From positions 1,770,001 through 1,834,000 of the forward strand of contig NZ_CP132910.1 in assembly GCF_030846775.1 (NCBI RefSeq): a stretch of 64,000 nucleotides of DNA, in the 5' to 3' direction. The stretch is from Geothrix sp. 21YS21S-2. GTDB lineage: Bacteria; Acidobacteriota; Holophagae; Holophagales; Holophagaceae. The notes beneath the pieces are model-generated. The model was not told the DNA's origin. It ran no database searches and saw only the letters and a program-made list of their open reading frames with translations. Shown one piece after another: positions 26,471-35,709 of this stretch (the first letter of the stretch is position 1; every line of letters starts with the position of its first letter). The position numbers were made by a program, and so were the translations under genes.

Positions 26471-27883
26471 TCAGGTCCCGGGTTCCGCCCCTTCCGGCCG
26501 CACCCGGAGCACCCGTTCCAGCTTCCAGCTCCCGGCGCCGAGCCTCCCCAGGGCCCGCGCCAGGGCCTCCCGGCTGCAGCGCAGCTCCGTCGCCCAGGCG
26601 TCCAGGGGCACCTCGCCCCCCTCGGGGCGGTTCTCGAGCCAGGCGGTCCAGAGCTCGCCCAGGGCGCCGGCGTCCGGCTCGGTCCGGTCCCGCCAGTTGC
26701 GCTCCTGGGGGCGGTTGGGCTGGTAGAAGGGCGTGCCGCGCAGGGCCGCGGGCAGGAAGGCCTGGGGGCGGTCGTAGTCGGCGTGGGAGTAGAAGTAGCC
26801 CTCTCCCTTGCCGGCGGAGCGGCTGGTGGCGGTGTGGGCGTCGCCGATGGCGTCGGGGACCGGCAGGTCGGGGGCGGCCATGGCGGCGTCGATGGCCAGG
26901 ACGGTGGCGTTGCTCTTGGGGGCGTTGGCCACGTAGAGGACGGCCTGGGCCACGGGGATGCGGGCCTCGGGCCAGCCGATCTGCTCGGCGGCGCGGCTCG
27001 CGGCCTCGGCGATGACGAAGGCCATGGGGTCGGCGTTGCCCACGTCCTCGGCCGCGCACACCAGGAGGCGCCGGCAGATGAAGCGGGGGTCCTCCCCCCC
27101 GCGGATCATGCGCGAGAGGTAGTAGAGCGCGGCGTCGGGGTCGGAGCCCCGCAGGCTCTTCTGGAAGGCGCTGGCCAGGTCGTAGTGGCCGTCGGCGCGG
27201 TCATACATGAGGCGGCCGCCCAGGGCCTCCCGGAGGCCCTCCAGGTCGGCGCCCGGCATGTTCAGCCAGGTCTCCAGGCCCGCCAGGGCCGAGCGCAGGT
27301 CGCCGCCGGCCCAGTTCGAAAGCCACGCCAGCACTTCGGCGGGGGGCTCGGCCTCCGGGCGCTCCAGGGCCCAGGCCCGCGCCAGGACCCGCAGGATCTC
27401 CGCGGGCTCGATGGGCTTGAGCGGCAGGAGCTGGCAGCGGCTGCGGAGGGCGGGGTTCAGGTAGAAGGCAGGGTTCTCCGTGGTGGCCCCCACCAGGATG
27501 GCCTCGCCCCGCTCCAGGCTGGGCAGGAGGATGTCCTGCTGGGCCCGGTTGTAGCGGTGGATCTCGTCCAGGAAGAGCACGGGGGGGACGGTGCGGAATA
27601 GGGGCTGTTCGCGGTGCTCGTTGAGGAACTTCTTCAGCTCGGCGGCGGAGCCCGAGGCCCCGGAGAACTCCAGGAAGGGGTGGCCCGTCGCCTGCGCCAG
27701 GAGCCGGGCCAGGGTGGTCTTCCCGGTGCCGGGGGGGCCCCAGAAGACCAGCGACGGCAGCCGCCCCCCGGCCGTCAGCCGCGTCAGGGCGCCCCGGGGG
27801 CCCAGGAGATGGCCCTGCCCCACCACCTCCTCCATGGCGTGGGGCCGCATGCGCTCAGCTAGGGGGACGTGGTTGCCGTTCAT
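26471..27883 (-). CDS. rarA: Replication-associated recombination protein RarA (MgsA)
   Basis: AAA+ ATPase acting at stalled replication forks, related to clamp-loader subunits. Of 470 residues, the Walker A motif GPPGTGKTT lies at 49-57, Walker B LFLDEIHR at about 103-110, sensor 1 in ILVGATTENP, and the C-terminal MgsA tetramerisation domain follows (GYFYSH, FLPAALRGTPFYQPN). Full length for the family. Transcribed away from the ArnT-like gene across a 71-bp divergent gap. Confidence 0.95.
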   Translation of the reverse strand: MNGNHVPLAERMRPHAMEEVVGQGHLLGPRGALTRLTAGGRLPSLVFWGPPGTGKTTLARLLAQATGHPFLEFSGASGSAAELKKFLNEHREQPLFRTVPPVLFLDEIHRYNRAQQDILLPSLERGEAILVGATTENPAFYLNPALRSRCQLLPLKPIEPAEILRVLARAWALERPEAEPPAEVLAWLSNWAGGDLRSALAGLETWLNMPGADLEGLREALGGRLMYDRADGHYDLASAFQKSLRGSDPDAALYYLSRMIRGGEDPRFICRRLLVCAAEDVGNADPMAFVIAEAASRAAEQIGWPEARIPVAQAVLYVANAPKSNATVLAIDAAMAAPDLPVPDAIGDAHTATSRSAGKGEGYFYSHADYDRPQAFLPAALRGTPFYQPNRPQERNWRDRTEPDAGALGELWTAWLENRPEGGEVPLDAWATELRCSREALARALGRLGAGSWKLERVLRVRPEGAEPGT

Positions 27884-27954
27884 CGCTTCCAGATTATCCC
27901 ATCCCCTCTCGAAAGCCCTTGGCTTGATCCGCCCAGGCAGGGGAGGATAGGGGA

Positions 27955-29694
27955 ATGGGTGAATTTGATACTCCCGGTGACGCCTGCAGCATCCATTCCG
28001 CGCCCGAGACCGGCAACCGGCTCCTGGCGTGGCTCGGGAGGAACCGGGTCCCGCTGCTGTTCGCCCTGGCCCTCCTGCTGGTCCTGCCCATGCGGGACCT
28101 GTGGAGCCCGGACGAGCCCGACTTCGCCCAGTGCGTGCGCGAGATGCGCGAAAGGGGCTCCTGGCTGCTGCCCTACCTGAACGGGGAGCCCTACGCCGAG
28201 AAGCCGATCCTCTTCTACTGGCTCATGAAGGCCTCGGCGATCGCCGGGGAGGCCGCCACCGGAGGCCGGGGCTTCGTCTTCGGCATCTCCGCCTGGGCCC
28301 TGCGCCTGCCCTCGGTGCTGGCCTCCATCCTCTTCCTGTTCGGGTTCAGGCGGTGGACGGCGCGGTTCCTGCAGGCCGACATGGGGGACCTGGCGGCCCT
28401 GATACTCGCCTCGACGCCCATCTGGCTCTGGCAGTCGCAGCTGATCCAGATCGACATGGTCTTCACGGCGCTCCTGGCGTGGAGCTGGCTGGCCTGGATC
28501 GGGGGCTACCTGCTCATCCGCGACCAGGCCAACCCGCGCTACCCCTTTGAGGAACGGGTATGGTTCCTGTCGGCCTACGCCTCCATGAGCCTGGCCTTCC
28601 TGGCCAAGGGGCCCCTGGCGCTGGTGCTGTCGGGGGCGCTGCTCGCGGCCTTCCTGGTCTGGGAGCGGGATTTCAAGGCGCTGCGGCGCACGCTGCCCGG
28701 GTGGGGCCTCCTGGTCATGGCCGCGGTCATCGCGCCCTGGTACGTGGCCGCGGGGGTCAGGGGGGGCGCCGGCTACGCCTATCAGATGATCGTCCACCAG
28801 AACTTCGAGCGGGCCCTGAAGGCCTGGGACCACATCCAGCCGTTCTGGCGCTACGCGCAGTACCTGGCCGGGGACTTCTTCCCCTGGAGCCTGCTGCTGC
28901 CGGCCCTGGGCCTCTTCCTCCGGGGCACCGGGGCCCGGCGCAGCCCCCTGGCGCGGTTCCTCCTCCTGGCGGCCGTCGTGCCGTTCGTGCTCCTGAGCTG
29001 CTCCCAGAGCAAGCAGGGCAAGTACATCCTCATGATCTACCCGTTCCTGGCCCTGCTGCTGGCCGCGCTCCTCCAGCCCCTGTCCGTGGAGGCCGTCGGC
29101 CCCACCCGCCTGCGCCGCCTGGGGGGGATCCTGGCCGGAGCCCTGGCGGTGCCGGGCCTGGCCCTGGGCGCCCTGGCCTTCCTGCACGCGGGGGGCCCCA
29201 GGATCCAGGCCGAGATCCTGCCCTACCTCGGCCCCCTGCGGGTCTGCGCGGCCATCGCCCTGCTGGGGGCCCTGTCCATCCTGGGCCGGGTGCTGGCCGG
29301 CGAAGGCCGGCACGTGGTGCGGGACACCGCCGTCACCATCATCCTGGCCTTCCTTGTGGTGGGCACCTGGGGCTTCCGGCTCCTGGACGCCCGCAAGGGC
29401 TACCGCGCGTGGACCGAGGCGGTCCAGCCCCTCATCCAGGGTCGCAGGGTCTTCTTCTGGCAGACCATCCGCAGCGGCGCCATGGTCTACACCGACCACC
29501 GCATGCCCGAGCTGCGCACGGCGCGGGACCTGGAGGCCCTGGGCCCCGAGGACCGCCTCGTCTCCATGCGCCGGGAATGGGACATGGACGACTGGGGCCT
29601 GGACCGCCAGCGGTTCGAGGTCATGCTGAGAGTGCCCGTCGGAGGAGGGGAAGCCCTCCTCATCCGAAGGAAGCCCGGAAAGGAAGCCAAGTGA
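27955..29694 (+). CDS. ArnT/PMT-family lipid-linked glycosyltransferase
   Basis: Integral membrane GT-C glycosyltransferase of 579 residues with about twelve hydrophobic segments. The first periplasmic loop carries the catalytic Asp in LWSPDEPDFAQ and the conserved EKPILFYWLMK, as in ArnT and related PMT enzymes that move a sugar from undecaprenyl phosphate to lipid A or another acceptor. The sugar is unknown; no Ara4N synthesis genes are in the window. The downstream SMR-like gene overlaps its stop (GTGA), which mirrors the arnT/arnEF pairing. Confidence 0.85.
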   Translation: MGEFDTPGDACSIHSAPETGNRLLAWLGRNRVPLLFALALLLVLPMRDLWSPDEPDFAQCVREMRERGSWLLPYLNGEPYAEKPILFYWLMKASAIAGEAATGGRGFVFGISAWALRLPSVLASILFLFGFRRWTARFLQADMGDLAALILASTPIWLWQSQLIQIDMVFTALLAWSWLAWIGGYLLIRDQANPRYPFEERVWFLSAYASMSLAFLAKGPLALVLSGALLAAFLVWERDFKALRRTLPGWGLLVMAAVIAPWYVAAGVRGGAGYAYQMIVHQNFERALKAWDHIQPFWRYAQYLAGDFFPWSLLLPALGLFLRGTGARRSPLARFLLLAAVVPFVLLSCSQSKQGKYILMIYPFLALLLAALLQPLSVEAVGPTRLRRLGGILAGALAVPGLALGALAFLHAGGPRIQAEILPYLGPLRVCAAIALLGALSILGRVLAGEGRHVVRDTAVTIILAFLVVGTWGFRLLDARKGYRAWTEAVQPLIQGRRVFFWQTIRSGAMVYTDHRMPELRTARDLEALGPEDRLVSMRREWDMDDWGLDRQRFEVMLRVPVGGGEALLIRRKPGKEAK

Positions 29695-30074
29695 GCCCCT
29701 ACGTCAAGGCCCTCCCCCTCATTCTCATCGGCGTTCTCCTCAACGCCTTCGCGCAGATCGCCATGAAGAAGGGCCTCCAGGCCGTGGGCGGCATGACCTG
29801 GGACCTGCCGTCCCTGTTCAGGCTGGGGCTCAACCCCTGGACCCTCACGTGCCTGGGCTGCTACGCCTTGAGCGTGGTGCTCTGGGCCGGGGCCCTCAAC
29901 CTGGTGGAGGTGAACTACGCCTATCCCTTCCTGGCCCTCGGGTTCCTGGTCAACGCCCTCCTGAGCCAGGCGGTGCTGGGCGAGAGCATCCCGCCCCTGC
30001 GCTGGGGCGCCCTGTCCCTGATCATCCTGGGGGTCGCCCTCCAGGCGTTCACCGGGGTGGCCAAGCATTCCTGA
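29691..30074 (+). CDS. SMR/EamA-like small membrane protein (ArnE-like flippase candidate)
   Basis: Four-helix membrane protein of 127 residues with the EmrE/ArnE layout (N-terminal NAFAQIAMKKGL helix, VNYAYPFLALGF, LGESIPPLRWGALSLIILGV). ArnE/ArnF-type members flip undecaprenyl-phosphate sugars to the periplasmic side. The GTG start overlaps the ArnT-like stop, supporting a job in supplying that enzyme's lipid-linked sugar. A drug-efflux SMR protein is the alternative; the coupling favours the flippase reading. Confidence 0.8.
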   Translation: MSPYVKALPLILIGVLLNAFAQIAMKKGLQAVGGMTWDLPSLFRLGLNPWTLTCLGCYALSVVLWAGALNLVEVNYAYPFLALGFLVNALLSQAVLGESIPPLRWGALSLIILGVALQAFTGVAKHS

Positions 30075-30105
30075 AACACGCCATCCCCGGTAGGAGTCCA
30101 AAGCC

Positions 30106-31215
30106 ATGGACGGAAGCCCTCCAGCCCTTCCCATCGACTGGCCCCTGCCGGGCCACGACCCCAAGGACATCCACATCCTGGTGGTGGATGACCAGGAGAT
30201 CATCCGCATGGCCCTGCTGCGCACCCTGCGCAAGCATGGCTTCACCTGCTCCGAGGCCTCCGACGCCTTCAAGACGCTCGAGATGCTGGACTCCGCCAGG
30301 ATCGACCTGGTGCTCTCCGACATCCGGATGCCGGGCATGACCGGGCTCGCGCTGGTCAAGGCCGTCGCCCACCGCATACCCGACATCGCGGTCGTGATGG
30401 TCAGCTCCATGGACAACACCGAGATGGCCATGGAGTGCCTGCGCCACGGCGCCTACGGTTACGTGCTCAAGCCATTCAAGACCAACGATATCCTCATCGC
30501 GGTGGCCGCCGCGCTGCGCCGGCGCATGCTGGAGCTGGACTACCGGGACCGGGAGGCCATCCTGGCCCGCCGGGTGCAGGAGCAGACCCTGGAGATCAAG
30601 GCCTCCCGGGACGAGGTGGCCCTGCGCCTGATATCGGCCTCCGAGCACCGGGACAACGAGACCGGAGCCCACGTGCGCCGCATCGGCCTCTACGCCGCCG
30701 AGATGGGGCGGCTGCTGGGGTGGGACGAGGAGCGCATCGAGACCGTCCAGGCCGCGGCGCCCATGCACGACATCGGCAAGATCGGCGTCCCGGACCGCGT
30801 CCTCCAGAAGGACGGCCGCCTCACGGAGGAGGAGTGGATCATCATGAAGACCCACACCACCATGGGCGCCAACATCCTCAAGGACTCCACCGTCCCCTTC
30901 ATCCGCATGGGCGCGAGCATCGCCGCCTGCCACCACGAGAAGTGGGACGGCACCGGCTATCCCCTGGGCCTGTCGGGCGAGATGATCCCCATCGAGGCGC
31001 GCATCACCTGCCTGGTCGACATCTACGACGCGCTGATCCACCGGCGCGTGTACAAGACGCCCTGGACCGAACCCGAGGTCCTGGCCTACCTCAAGGACAA
31101 CAGCGGCAAGCTCTTCGACCCCGCGCTGGTCCGGCTCTTCTTCGACAACCTGCCGAGGTTCCGGGAGATCATGCTGGCGCACCCCGACCAGTACGCCGAA
31201 CCCGAGATCCCCTGA
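30106..31215 (+). CDS. Response regulator: receiver + HD-GYP
   Basis: Two-component output protein of 369 residues. The receiver domain (about 15-135) has the phospho-acceptor Asp in LVLSDIRMP and the Lys in LKPFK. A linker helix follows. The HD-GYP domain (about 170-355) has all motifs intact: MHDIGKIGVPD, HHEKWDGTGYP and DIYDAL. It should be an active cyclic-di-GMP phosphodiesterase switched by phosphorylation (RpfG-like). It begins 31 bp after the SMR-like gene and abuts the convergent oxidoreductase gene with no gap. Confidence 0.93.
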   Translation: MDGSPPALPIDWPLPGHDPKDIHILVVDDQEIIRMALLRTLRKHGFTCSEASDAFKTLEMLDSARIDLVLSDIRMPGMTGLALVKAVAHRIPDIAVVMVSSMDNTEMAMECLRHGAYGYVLKPFKTNDILIAVAAALRRRMLELDYRDREAILARRVQEQTLEIKASRDEVALRLISASEHRDNETGAHVRRIGLYAAEMGRLLGWDEERIETVQAAAPMHDIGKIGVPDRVLQKDGRLTEEEWIIMKTHTTMGANILKDSTVPFIRMGASIAACHHEKWDGTGYPLGLSGEMIPIEARITCLVDIYDALIHRRVYKTPWTEPEVLAYLKDNSGKLFDPALVRLFFDNLPRFREIMLAHPDQYAEPEIP

Positions 31216-32316
31216 TCAGACGCCGAGCACGTGTCCGGCCAGGGCGATGCACGCGGTGAGCCCCGGGGACTCGATGCCCAGGAGGTTCACCAGGCCGGGG
31301 ACGTCGTGGTCGGCCGCGCGCTGGATGACGAAGTCCCGGGCCTCGGCATCGCCGGGGCCCTGGAGCTTGGGGCGGATGCCCGCGTAGGCGGGCTGGAGGG
31401 CCCCGTCGGGCAGGCCGGGCCAGTAGCGCCGGATCTCGGCGTAGAAGGCGTCGGCGCGGGAGAGGGCCACGTCGTAGTTCTCCTCCTCGACCCACTCCAC
31501 GTCGGGACCGAACCGGGCCTGGCCGCCCAGGTCCAGGGTCAGGTGCACGCCCAGGCCGGCCGCTTCGGGCACGGGGTAGACGAGCCGGGAGAAGGGTGCG
31601 GGCCCGCTGAGGGCGTAGTAGTTGCCCTTGGCCAGGAACACCGGGGGAAGGGCGTCCGCGCGCACCCCGCGGATGCCCCGGGCCACCTTCCGGGCGCCCA
31701 GGCCGGCGCAGTTGTACACCTCCGAGGCCAGGATGGCCAGGGGCTCGGGGCCGCCGACCTCCATCCGGACGCCCTCAGGATCGGCCGCGCCGCCGAGAAC
31801 GGGGCTGCGGAGCACCAGGGTGGCGCCGTGGTCCTCGGCGTCGGCGAGGAGGGCCTTCATGAGGCCGTGGGTGTCCACGATCCCGGTGGAGGGGGACTGC
31901 AGCGCCGCCAGGCACGTCAGCCGGGGCTCCGCCGCCACGGCCTGGGCGCCTGTGATCATGCGCAGGCCGGGCACGCCGTTGGCGAGGCCGCGGGCCAGGA
32001 CCTTCTCCAGGGTCTCCACCTGGCCGGGCCGGGTGGCCACGATGAACTTCCCGCAGCGCCGGTGATCCACGCCGTGGGCCTCGCAGAAGGCGTACAGCTC
32101 GGGGTTGCCCTCGACGCAGAGGCGGGCCTTGAGGCTGCCGGTGGCGTAGTACATGCCGCCGTGCACCACTTCGCTGTTGCGCGAGCTGATGCCGGTGCCG
32201 AAGCGGTCCTCGCGCTCCAGGATCACCACCTCCCGGCCCTTCAAGGCCAGCTGGCGCGCCACGGCGAGGCCCACGACGCCCGCGCCGATCACCACGCATT
32301 CGATCCGCTCGGTCAT
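31216..32316 (-). CDS. FAD-dependent oxidoreductase (L-2-hydroxyglutarate oxidase LhgO-like)
   Basis: DAO-family flavoenzyme of 366 residues. The dinucleotide motif [12 protein letters not shown] opens the protein, followed by the FAD-contact Glu ([20 protein letters not shown]). The [14 protein letters not shown] block and the C-terminal [10 protein letters not shown] are typical of LhgO/YgaF proteins, which oxidise L-2-hydroxyglutarate and feed electrons to the quinone pool; glycerol-3-phosphate-type enzymes are relatives. The ATG at 32316 is chosen because the Rossmann motif begins eight residues in and AGGA lies upstream. The open frame extends 72 codons further without coding character. 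Confidence 0.87.
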   Translation of the reverse strand: MTERIECVVIGAGVVGLAVARQLALKGREVVILEREDRFGTGISSRNSEVVHGGMYYATGSLKARLCVEGNPELYAFCEAHGVDHRRCGKFIVATRPGQVETLEKVLARGLANGVPGLRMITGAQAVAAEPRLTCLAALQSPSTGIVDTHGLMKALLADAEDHGATLVLRSPVLGGAADPEGVRMEVGGPEPLAILASEVYNCAGLGARKVARGIRGVRADALPPVFLAKGNYYALSGPAPFSRLVYPVPEAAGLGVHLTLDLGGQARFGPDVEWVEEENYDVALSRADAFYAEIRRYWPGLPDGALQPAYAGIRPKLQGPGDAEARDFVIQRAADHDVPGLVNLLGIESPGLTACIALAGHVLGV

Positions 32317-32581
32317 GAAAATCCTGTGGGGAAATGTCAGAATGGAGTGCCCGGATTCTACCCCCACTTGCCCGGAAGGGGCCAGCAGGATCCGGCGCCC
32401 ACTCTTCCCGCTCCCGTGAGGCCCCGCCATGAACCGGATGGACGGGATGCAGGGGATGAAAAAACGAAAATTCCGGATCCGCGTAAAACCTTTTGACGAC
32501 TTGCCCGGCTTCAGGATCCGTCCCGCGGACATACAGATCTATGAGACCGGGCGGGTCGGAAAGTTCGGCTAGGATTGACCC

Positions 32582-33664
32582 ATGCGGCGCTCCTGGATCT
32601 GGCTCCTTCCCCTGGCCCTGGCCTTCAACACCTTCTGGCTCAGCAGCCGGAGCTCCCTGCCGGTGTCCCTGGGACACCCCCTGGACTGGTTCGCCCACGC
32701 CACGGAGTTCGCGGCCCTGGCGCTGACCGCGGAAGTGGCCGCGCGCTGGACCTGGGGGACCGTTCCCACCTACCGGCGCCACCTGGCGATCTTCGCCCTG
32801 GCCTCCCTCTACGGCATGTCGGACGAGATCCATCAGATCTTCGTCCCGGGGAGGGACGCGTCGATCCTGGACTGGGCGGCCGATTCCATCGGCGCGGTCC
32901 TGGGCCTGGGCCTCTCGTGCCTGCCGCTCCTGTGGCGCCGCTGGATGGCCTCCCTCGGCTGGCTCCGGGGCGAACCCCGCCGGCCCGACCCCTCGGCGCC
33001 CCTGGTCCTGGTGGCCGACCCCCACTGGAGCGGGGACCTCACGGGGCTGCGGGAGGCCACCGCCGCCCATCCGGGGGCCGACTGGCTCTTCCTGGGGGAC
33101 GTCTTCGACGTGTGGGTGGGGATCCCGGGCATGGAGTCGCCCCAGCAGGAGGCCTTCCTGGCCTGGGTGGACGAGCGGCGCCGTCAGGGCCGCTGGGTGG
33201 GACTCTGGCTGGGCAACCGGGAGTACTTCCTGGACGGACTGTCCGGACGCTTCGACCTCATGGGCGAGGGCATCGGGGGCGGCCTTCCCGCGGAGGCGCT
33301 GGCCTGGGAGCACGGGGACCTCATCAACGCCGCCGACTGGCAGTACCGGCTCTGGAACCTGGTCTCCCGCAGCGGCGTCATGTGGCTGGTGGCCCGGGCC
33401 CTGCCGCGTTCCACCGCCCGGTCCCTGGCCGCCCGCCTCGAACGGTCCATGCGCACCACGAACCGGGCCTACAAGCTCGCCTTTCCCCGGGAGGCCTTCC
33501 GGGCCGCCGCCGCCGCCCACGCGGGGAAAACCTTCATCACGGGGCACTTCCACTCCCATGAGGTCGAGGGCAACGGCACGGCGCTGCCCTGGGCCCACGA
33601 TGGTAATTTCATGGTCTGGGAGCAGGGAATCCTTAAACCTCTGACTCCCTTGGCGCATCTATAG
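32582..33664 (+). CDS. lpxH: VanZ-like domain fused to UDP-2,3-diacylglucosamine hydrolase (LpxH-type)
   Basis: Fusion protein of 360 residues. Residues 1-~125 are a VanZ-like membrane domain with hydrophobic helices and the signature DEIHQIFVPGRDASILD (81-97). Residues ~140-355 are an LpxH-type metallophosphoesterase: ADPH (Asp146, His148), LGDVFDVWVG (Asp173), GNREYFL (Asn212), HGD (His244) and GHFHSH (His322, His324). LpxH cleaves UDP-diacylglucosamine to lipid X in lipid A synthesis at the inner membrane. Two motif changes are visible: ADLH to ADPH, and GNRD to GNRE; the metal ligands remain. I do not know this fusion as a standard architecture. No frameshift or stop separates the halves. 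A weak Shine-Dalgarno (AGGATTG) precedes the ATG. Confidence 0.85.
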   Translation: MRRSWIWLLPLALAFNTFWLSSRSSLPVSLGHPLDWFAHATEFAALALTAEVAARWTWGTVPTYRRHLAIFALASLYGMSDEIHQIFVPGRDASILDWAADSIGAVLGLGLSCLPLLWRRWMASLGWLRGEPRRPDPSAPLVLVADPHWSGDLTGLREATAAHPGADWLFLGDVFDVWVGIPGMESPQQEAFLAWVDERRRQGRWVGLWLGNREYFLDGLSGRFDLMGEGIGGGLPAEALAWEHGDLINAADWQYRLWNLVSRSGVMWLVARALPRSTARSLAARLERSMRTTNRAYKLAFPREAFRAAAAAHAGKTFITGHFHSHEVEGNGTALPWAHDGNFMVWEQGILKPLTPLAHL

Positions 33665-33682
33665 TCCAGTCCGGAGGTTCCC

Positions 33683-34243
33683 ATGAACTTGAAAAGCGCC
33701 CTGTTCCCCCTGACCCTGGCCGTACTGGCCGGTTGCACGCCCTACACGGTCAGGTACGACTACGATGCCCATGCCTCCTATGCGTCCTTCAAGACCTGGG
33801 ACTGGTATGCCGCCAGCAAGAAGGCCCAGGGCAAGTCCGACGGCGTGAACAACCCCATCATGGACCGCCGGGTCCGGGCCGCCGTGGAGCGGGAACTGGC
33901 GGCCAAGGGACTGAAGGTGGAGAAATCCGCCGAGCCCGACGTGCTGGTGACCTACTACCCGGCCTACCGCCAGGGCACGGTGTACACCACCACCACCGTG
34001 GGCACCCACTTCGGCTACTGGCGGCCCTGGGGCTACGGGGTGGGCACCCAGTTCACCGAGGCCCGGCGCTACCGGGAGGGCAGCATCATCCTGGAGATCG
34101 TCGACAACAAGACCAACCAGCTCATCTGGCAGGCGGTTGCCGAAGGGGCCCTCACGGGCCTCACCGACCCCGAGGATGCCGAACAGCAGGTCTCCCAGGC
34201 GGTAAACACGATGCTTTCCCGCTTCCCTCCCCCCCGGAAATGA
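33683..34243 (+). CDS. DUF4136 lipoprotein
   Basis: Predicted lipoprotein of 186 residues with a short signal ending LAGC (Cys18) and a mature domain matching DUF4136 (YASFKTWDW near the start; PDVLVTYYP; ILEIVDNKTNQLIWQA). DUF4136 proteins are outer-membrane or periplasmic lipoproteins of unknown role. The start lies 18 bp after the VanZ-LpxH stop with GGAGG upstream, so it is likely co-transcribed. Confidence 0.88.
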   Translation: MNLKSALFPLTLAVLAGCTPYTVRYDYDAHASYASFKTWDWYAASKKAQGKSDGVNNPIMDRRVRAAVERELAAKGLKVEKSAEPDVLVTYYPAYRQGTVYTTTTVGTHFGYWRPWGYGVGTQFTEARRYREGSIILEIVDNKTNQLIWQAVAEGALTGLTDPEDAEQQVSQAVNTMLSRFPPPRK

Positions 34244-34275
34244 AGCTTGGGGTAGGATAGGGGTCCAGGACCCCT

Positions 34276-35709
34276 ATGGACACCTATAACATCCTGATCG
34301 TGGACGATGAATCGGACTTCCGGACGCTTCTTGTGGAAGCGCTGGAGAGCATGGGCTACCTGTGCGAAGGCGCGGAGACGGCCGAGCTCGCCCTGGACAT
34401 GGCGCGCACCCGCCACTTCGCCATCATCTTCACGGACCTGAACATGCCCGGGGGCCTCTCGGGCCTGGACCTGCTGCAGGCCATCCAGGAGATCGACCCC
34501 AAGACCTTCTGCATCCTCATGACGGGCTACGCCACCACCGACAGCGCCATCCAGGCGCTCAAGAACGGGGCCTACGACTTCATCCAGAAGCCCTTCAAGC
34601 TCGCAGAGCTGGACGCCAGCCTCCAGCGGGCCCTGAACCACTACAAGGCCCTGCGCCAGAACGAGGCCTACCAGTCGGGCCTGGAAGAGCGGGTGGCCGA
34701 GCGCACACGCGAAGTGGTGAAGCTCAAGGACGACATCGAGAAGCTCTTCGAGGGCTTCGTGCAGGCGGCCGTGTTCGCCATTGAAGCGCGGGACCCCTCC
34801 ACCTCGGGCCATTCCAACCGCGTCGCCACCCTCACCGTGGGCCTGGCGGAGGCCGTGAACCGCACGCCGTCCGGCGCCTACGGGCCCCTCCACTTCAACG
34901 AGCACCAGGTGAAGGAGCTGCGCTACGCCAGCCTCCTGCACGACTTCGGCAAGGTCGGCGTGCGCGAGCAGGTGCTGGTCAAGGCCCGCAAGCTCGAGCC
35001 CGAGCGCCTGGAGCGCATCCTCCAGCGCCTCTACCAGCGGGACCTGGAAGCCGCGGCCCGGCGCCTTCAGGAGGCCTGGAAGCGCAACGAGGCCTTCGAG
35101 GAGGGCTACTTCGAGATCCTCATGGCCGCCCACCGCGCCGAGAGCCAGCGCATCGCGGACCTGGTGCTGCGCTGCAACGAGCCCAAGCTCCTCACCCAGG
35201 AGGTGGTGGACTCAATGGACGAGCTTGAGGACCTGGCCTTCCTGCACTGGGAGGGCGCTCCCGCCAAGGTCCTCGAGCCCACCGACATCGCCGCCCTGCG
35301 GATCCCCCGCGGCAGCCTCTCCAAGGCCGAGCGGGACGAGATCAACAGCCACGTGGACAAGACCTACCGTTTCCTCAAGCAGATCCCCTGGACCGGCACC
35401 CTGGCCGACGTGCCCGGCATCGCCTACGCCCACCACGAGAGGCTCAACGGCATGGGCTACCCCCGCGCCCTGAAGTCCGAGGCCATCCCGCCGCAATCCA
35501 AGCTCATGGCCATCTGCGACGTGTACGACGCCCTGGTGGCGGCGGACCGCCCCTACAAGGTGGCCGTCACCGTGCCCCGGAGCCTGGAGATCCTCGAGGA
35601 CGAGGCCAAGGCCGGGCTCCTGGACGGGGACGCCCTGGGCATCTTCCTGGAGGCCCGGATCTTCGACCTGACCATGACGCAGATCAAGGCCGAGCCGGAG
35701 CGGGCATGA
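34276..35709 (+). CDS. Response regulator: receiver + HD-GYP variant with a large insertion
   Basis: Signalling protein of 477 residues. The receiver domain (residues 1-~125) has the phospho-acceptor Asp in IIFTDLNMPGG and Lys in QKPFK; a coiled-coil linker follows (~130-165). The HD-GYP domain begins GHSNRVATL, with the HD pair in LHDFGKVGV (about 221-229). The second block HHERLNGMGYP comes only at residue 386, so HD and HHE are ~164 residues apart instead of the ~55 seen in the 30106 gene: a helical insertion of about 110 residues. In the second block Asp is Asn. Phosphodiesterase activity is uncertain. Its stop overlaps the next gene's start (ATGA). Confidence 0.88.
   Translation: MDTYNILIVDDESDFRTLLVEALESMGYLCEGAETAELALDMARTRHFAIIFTDLNMPGGLSGLDLLQAIQEIDPKTFCILMTGYATTDSAIQALKNGAYDFIQKPFKLAELDASLQRALNHYKALRQNEAYQSGLEERVAERTREVVKLKDDIEKLFEGFVQAAVFAIEARDPSTSGHSNRVATLTVGLAEAVNRTPSGAYGPLHFNEHQVKELRYASLLHDFGKVGVREQVLVKARKLEPERLERILQRLYQRDLEAAARRLQEAWKRNEAFEEGYFEILMAAHRAESQRIADLVLRCNEPKLLTQEVVDSMDELEDLAFLHWEGAPAKVLEPTDIAALRIPRGSLSKAERDEINSHVDKTYRFLKQIPWTGTLADVPGIAYAHHERLNGMGYPRALKSEAIPPQSKLMAICDVYDALVAADRPYKVAVTVPRSLEILEDEAKAGLLDGDALGIFLEARIFDLTMTQIKAEPERA

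Noticed and set aside
27880-29499. A 539-residue minus-strand frame opposite the ArnT-like gene.
   Set aside because: Gln/Gly/Pro/His-rich translation without domains; the plus frame has GT-C motifs and membrane helices.
32435-32500. GGATG-rich segment upstream of the VanZ-LpxH gene as a dispersed repeat.
   Set aside because: No second clear copy was seen in the window; only weak resemblance to repeats remembered from other genomes.
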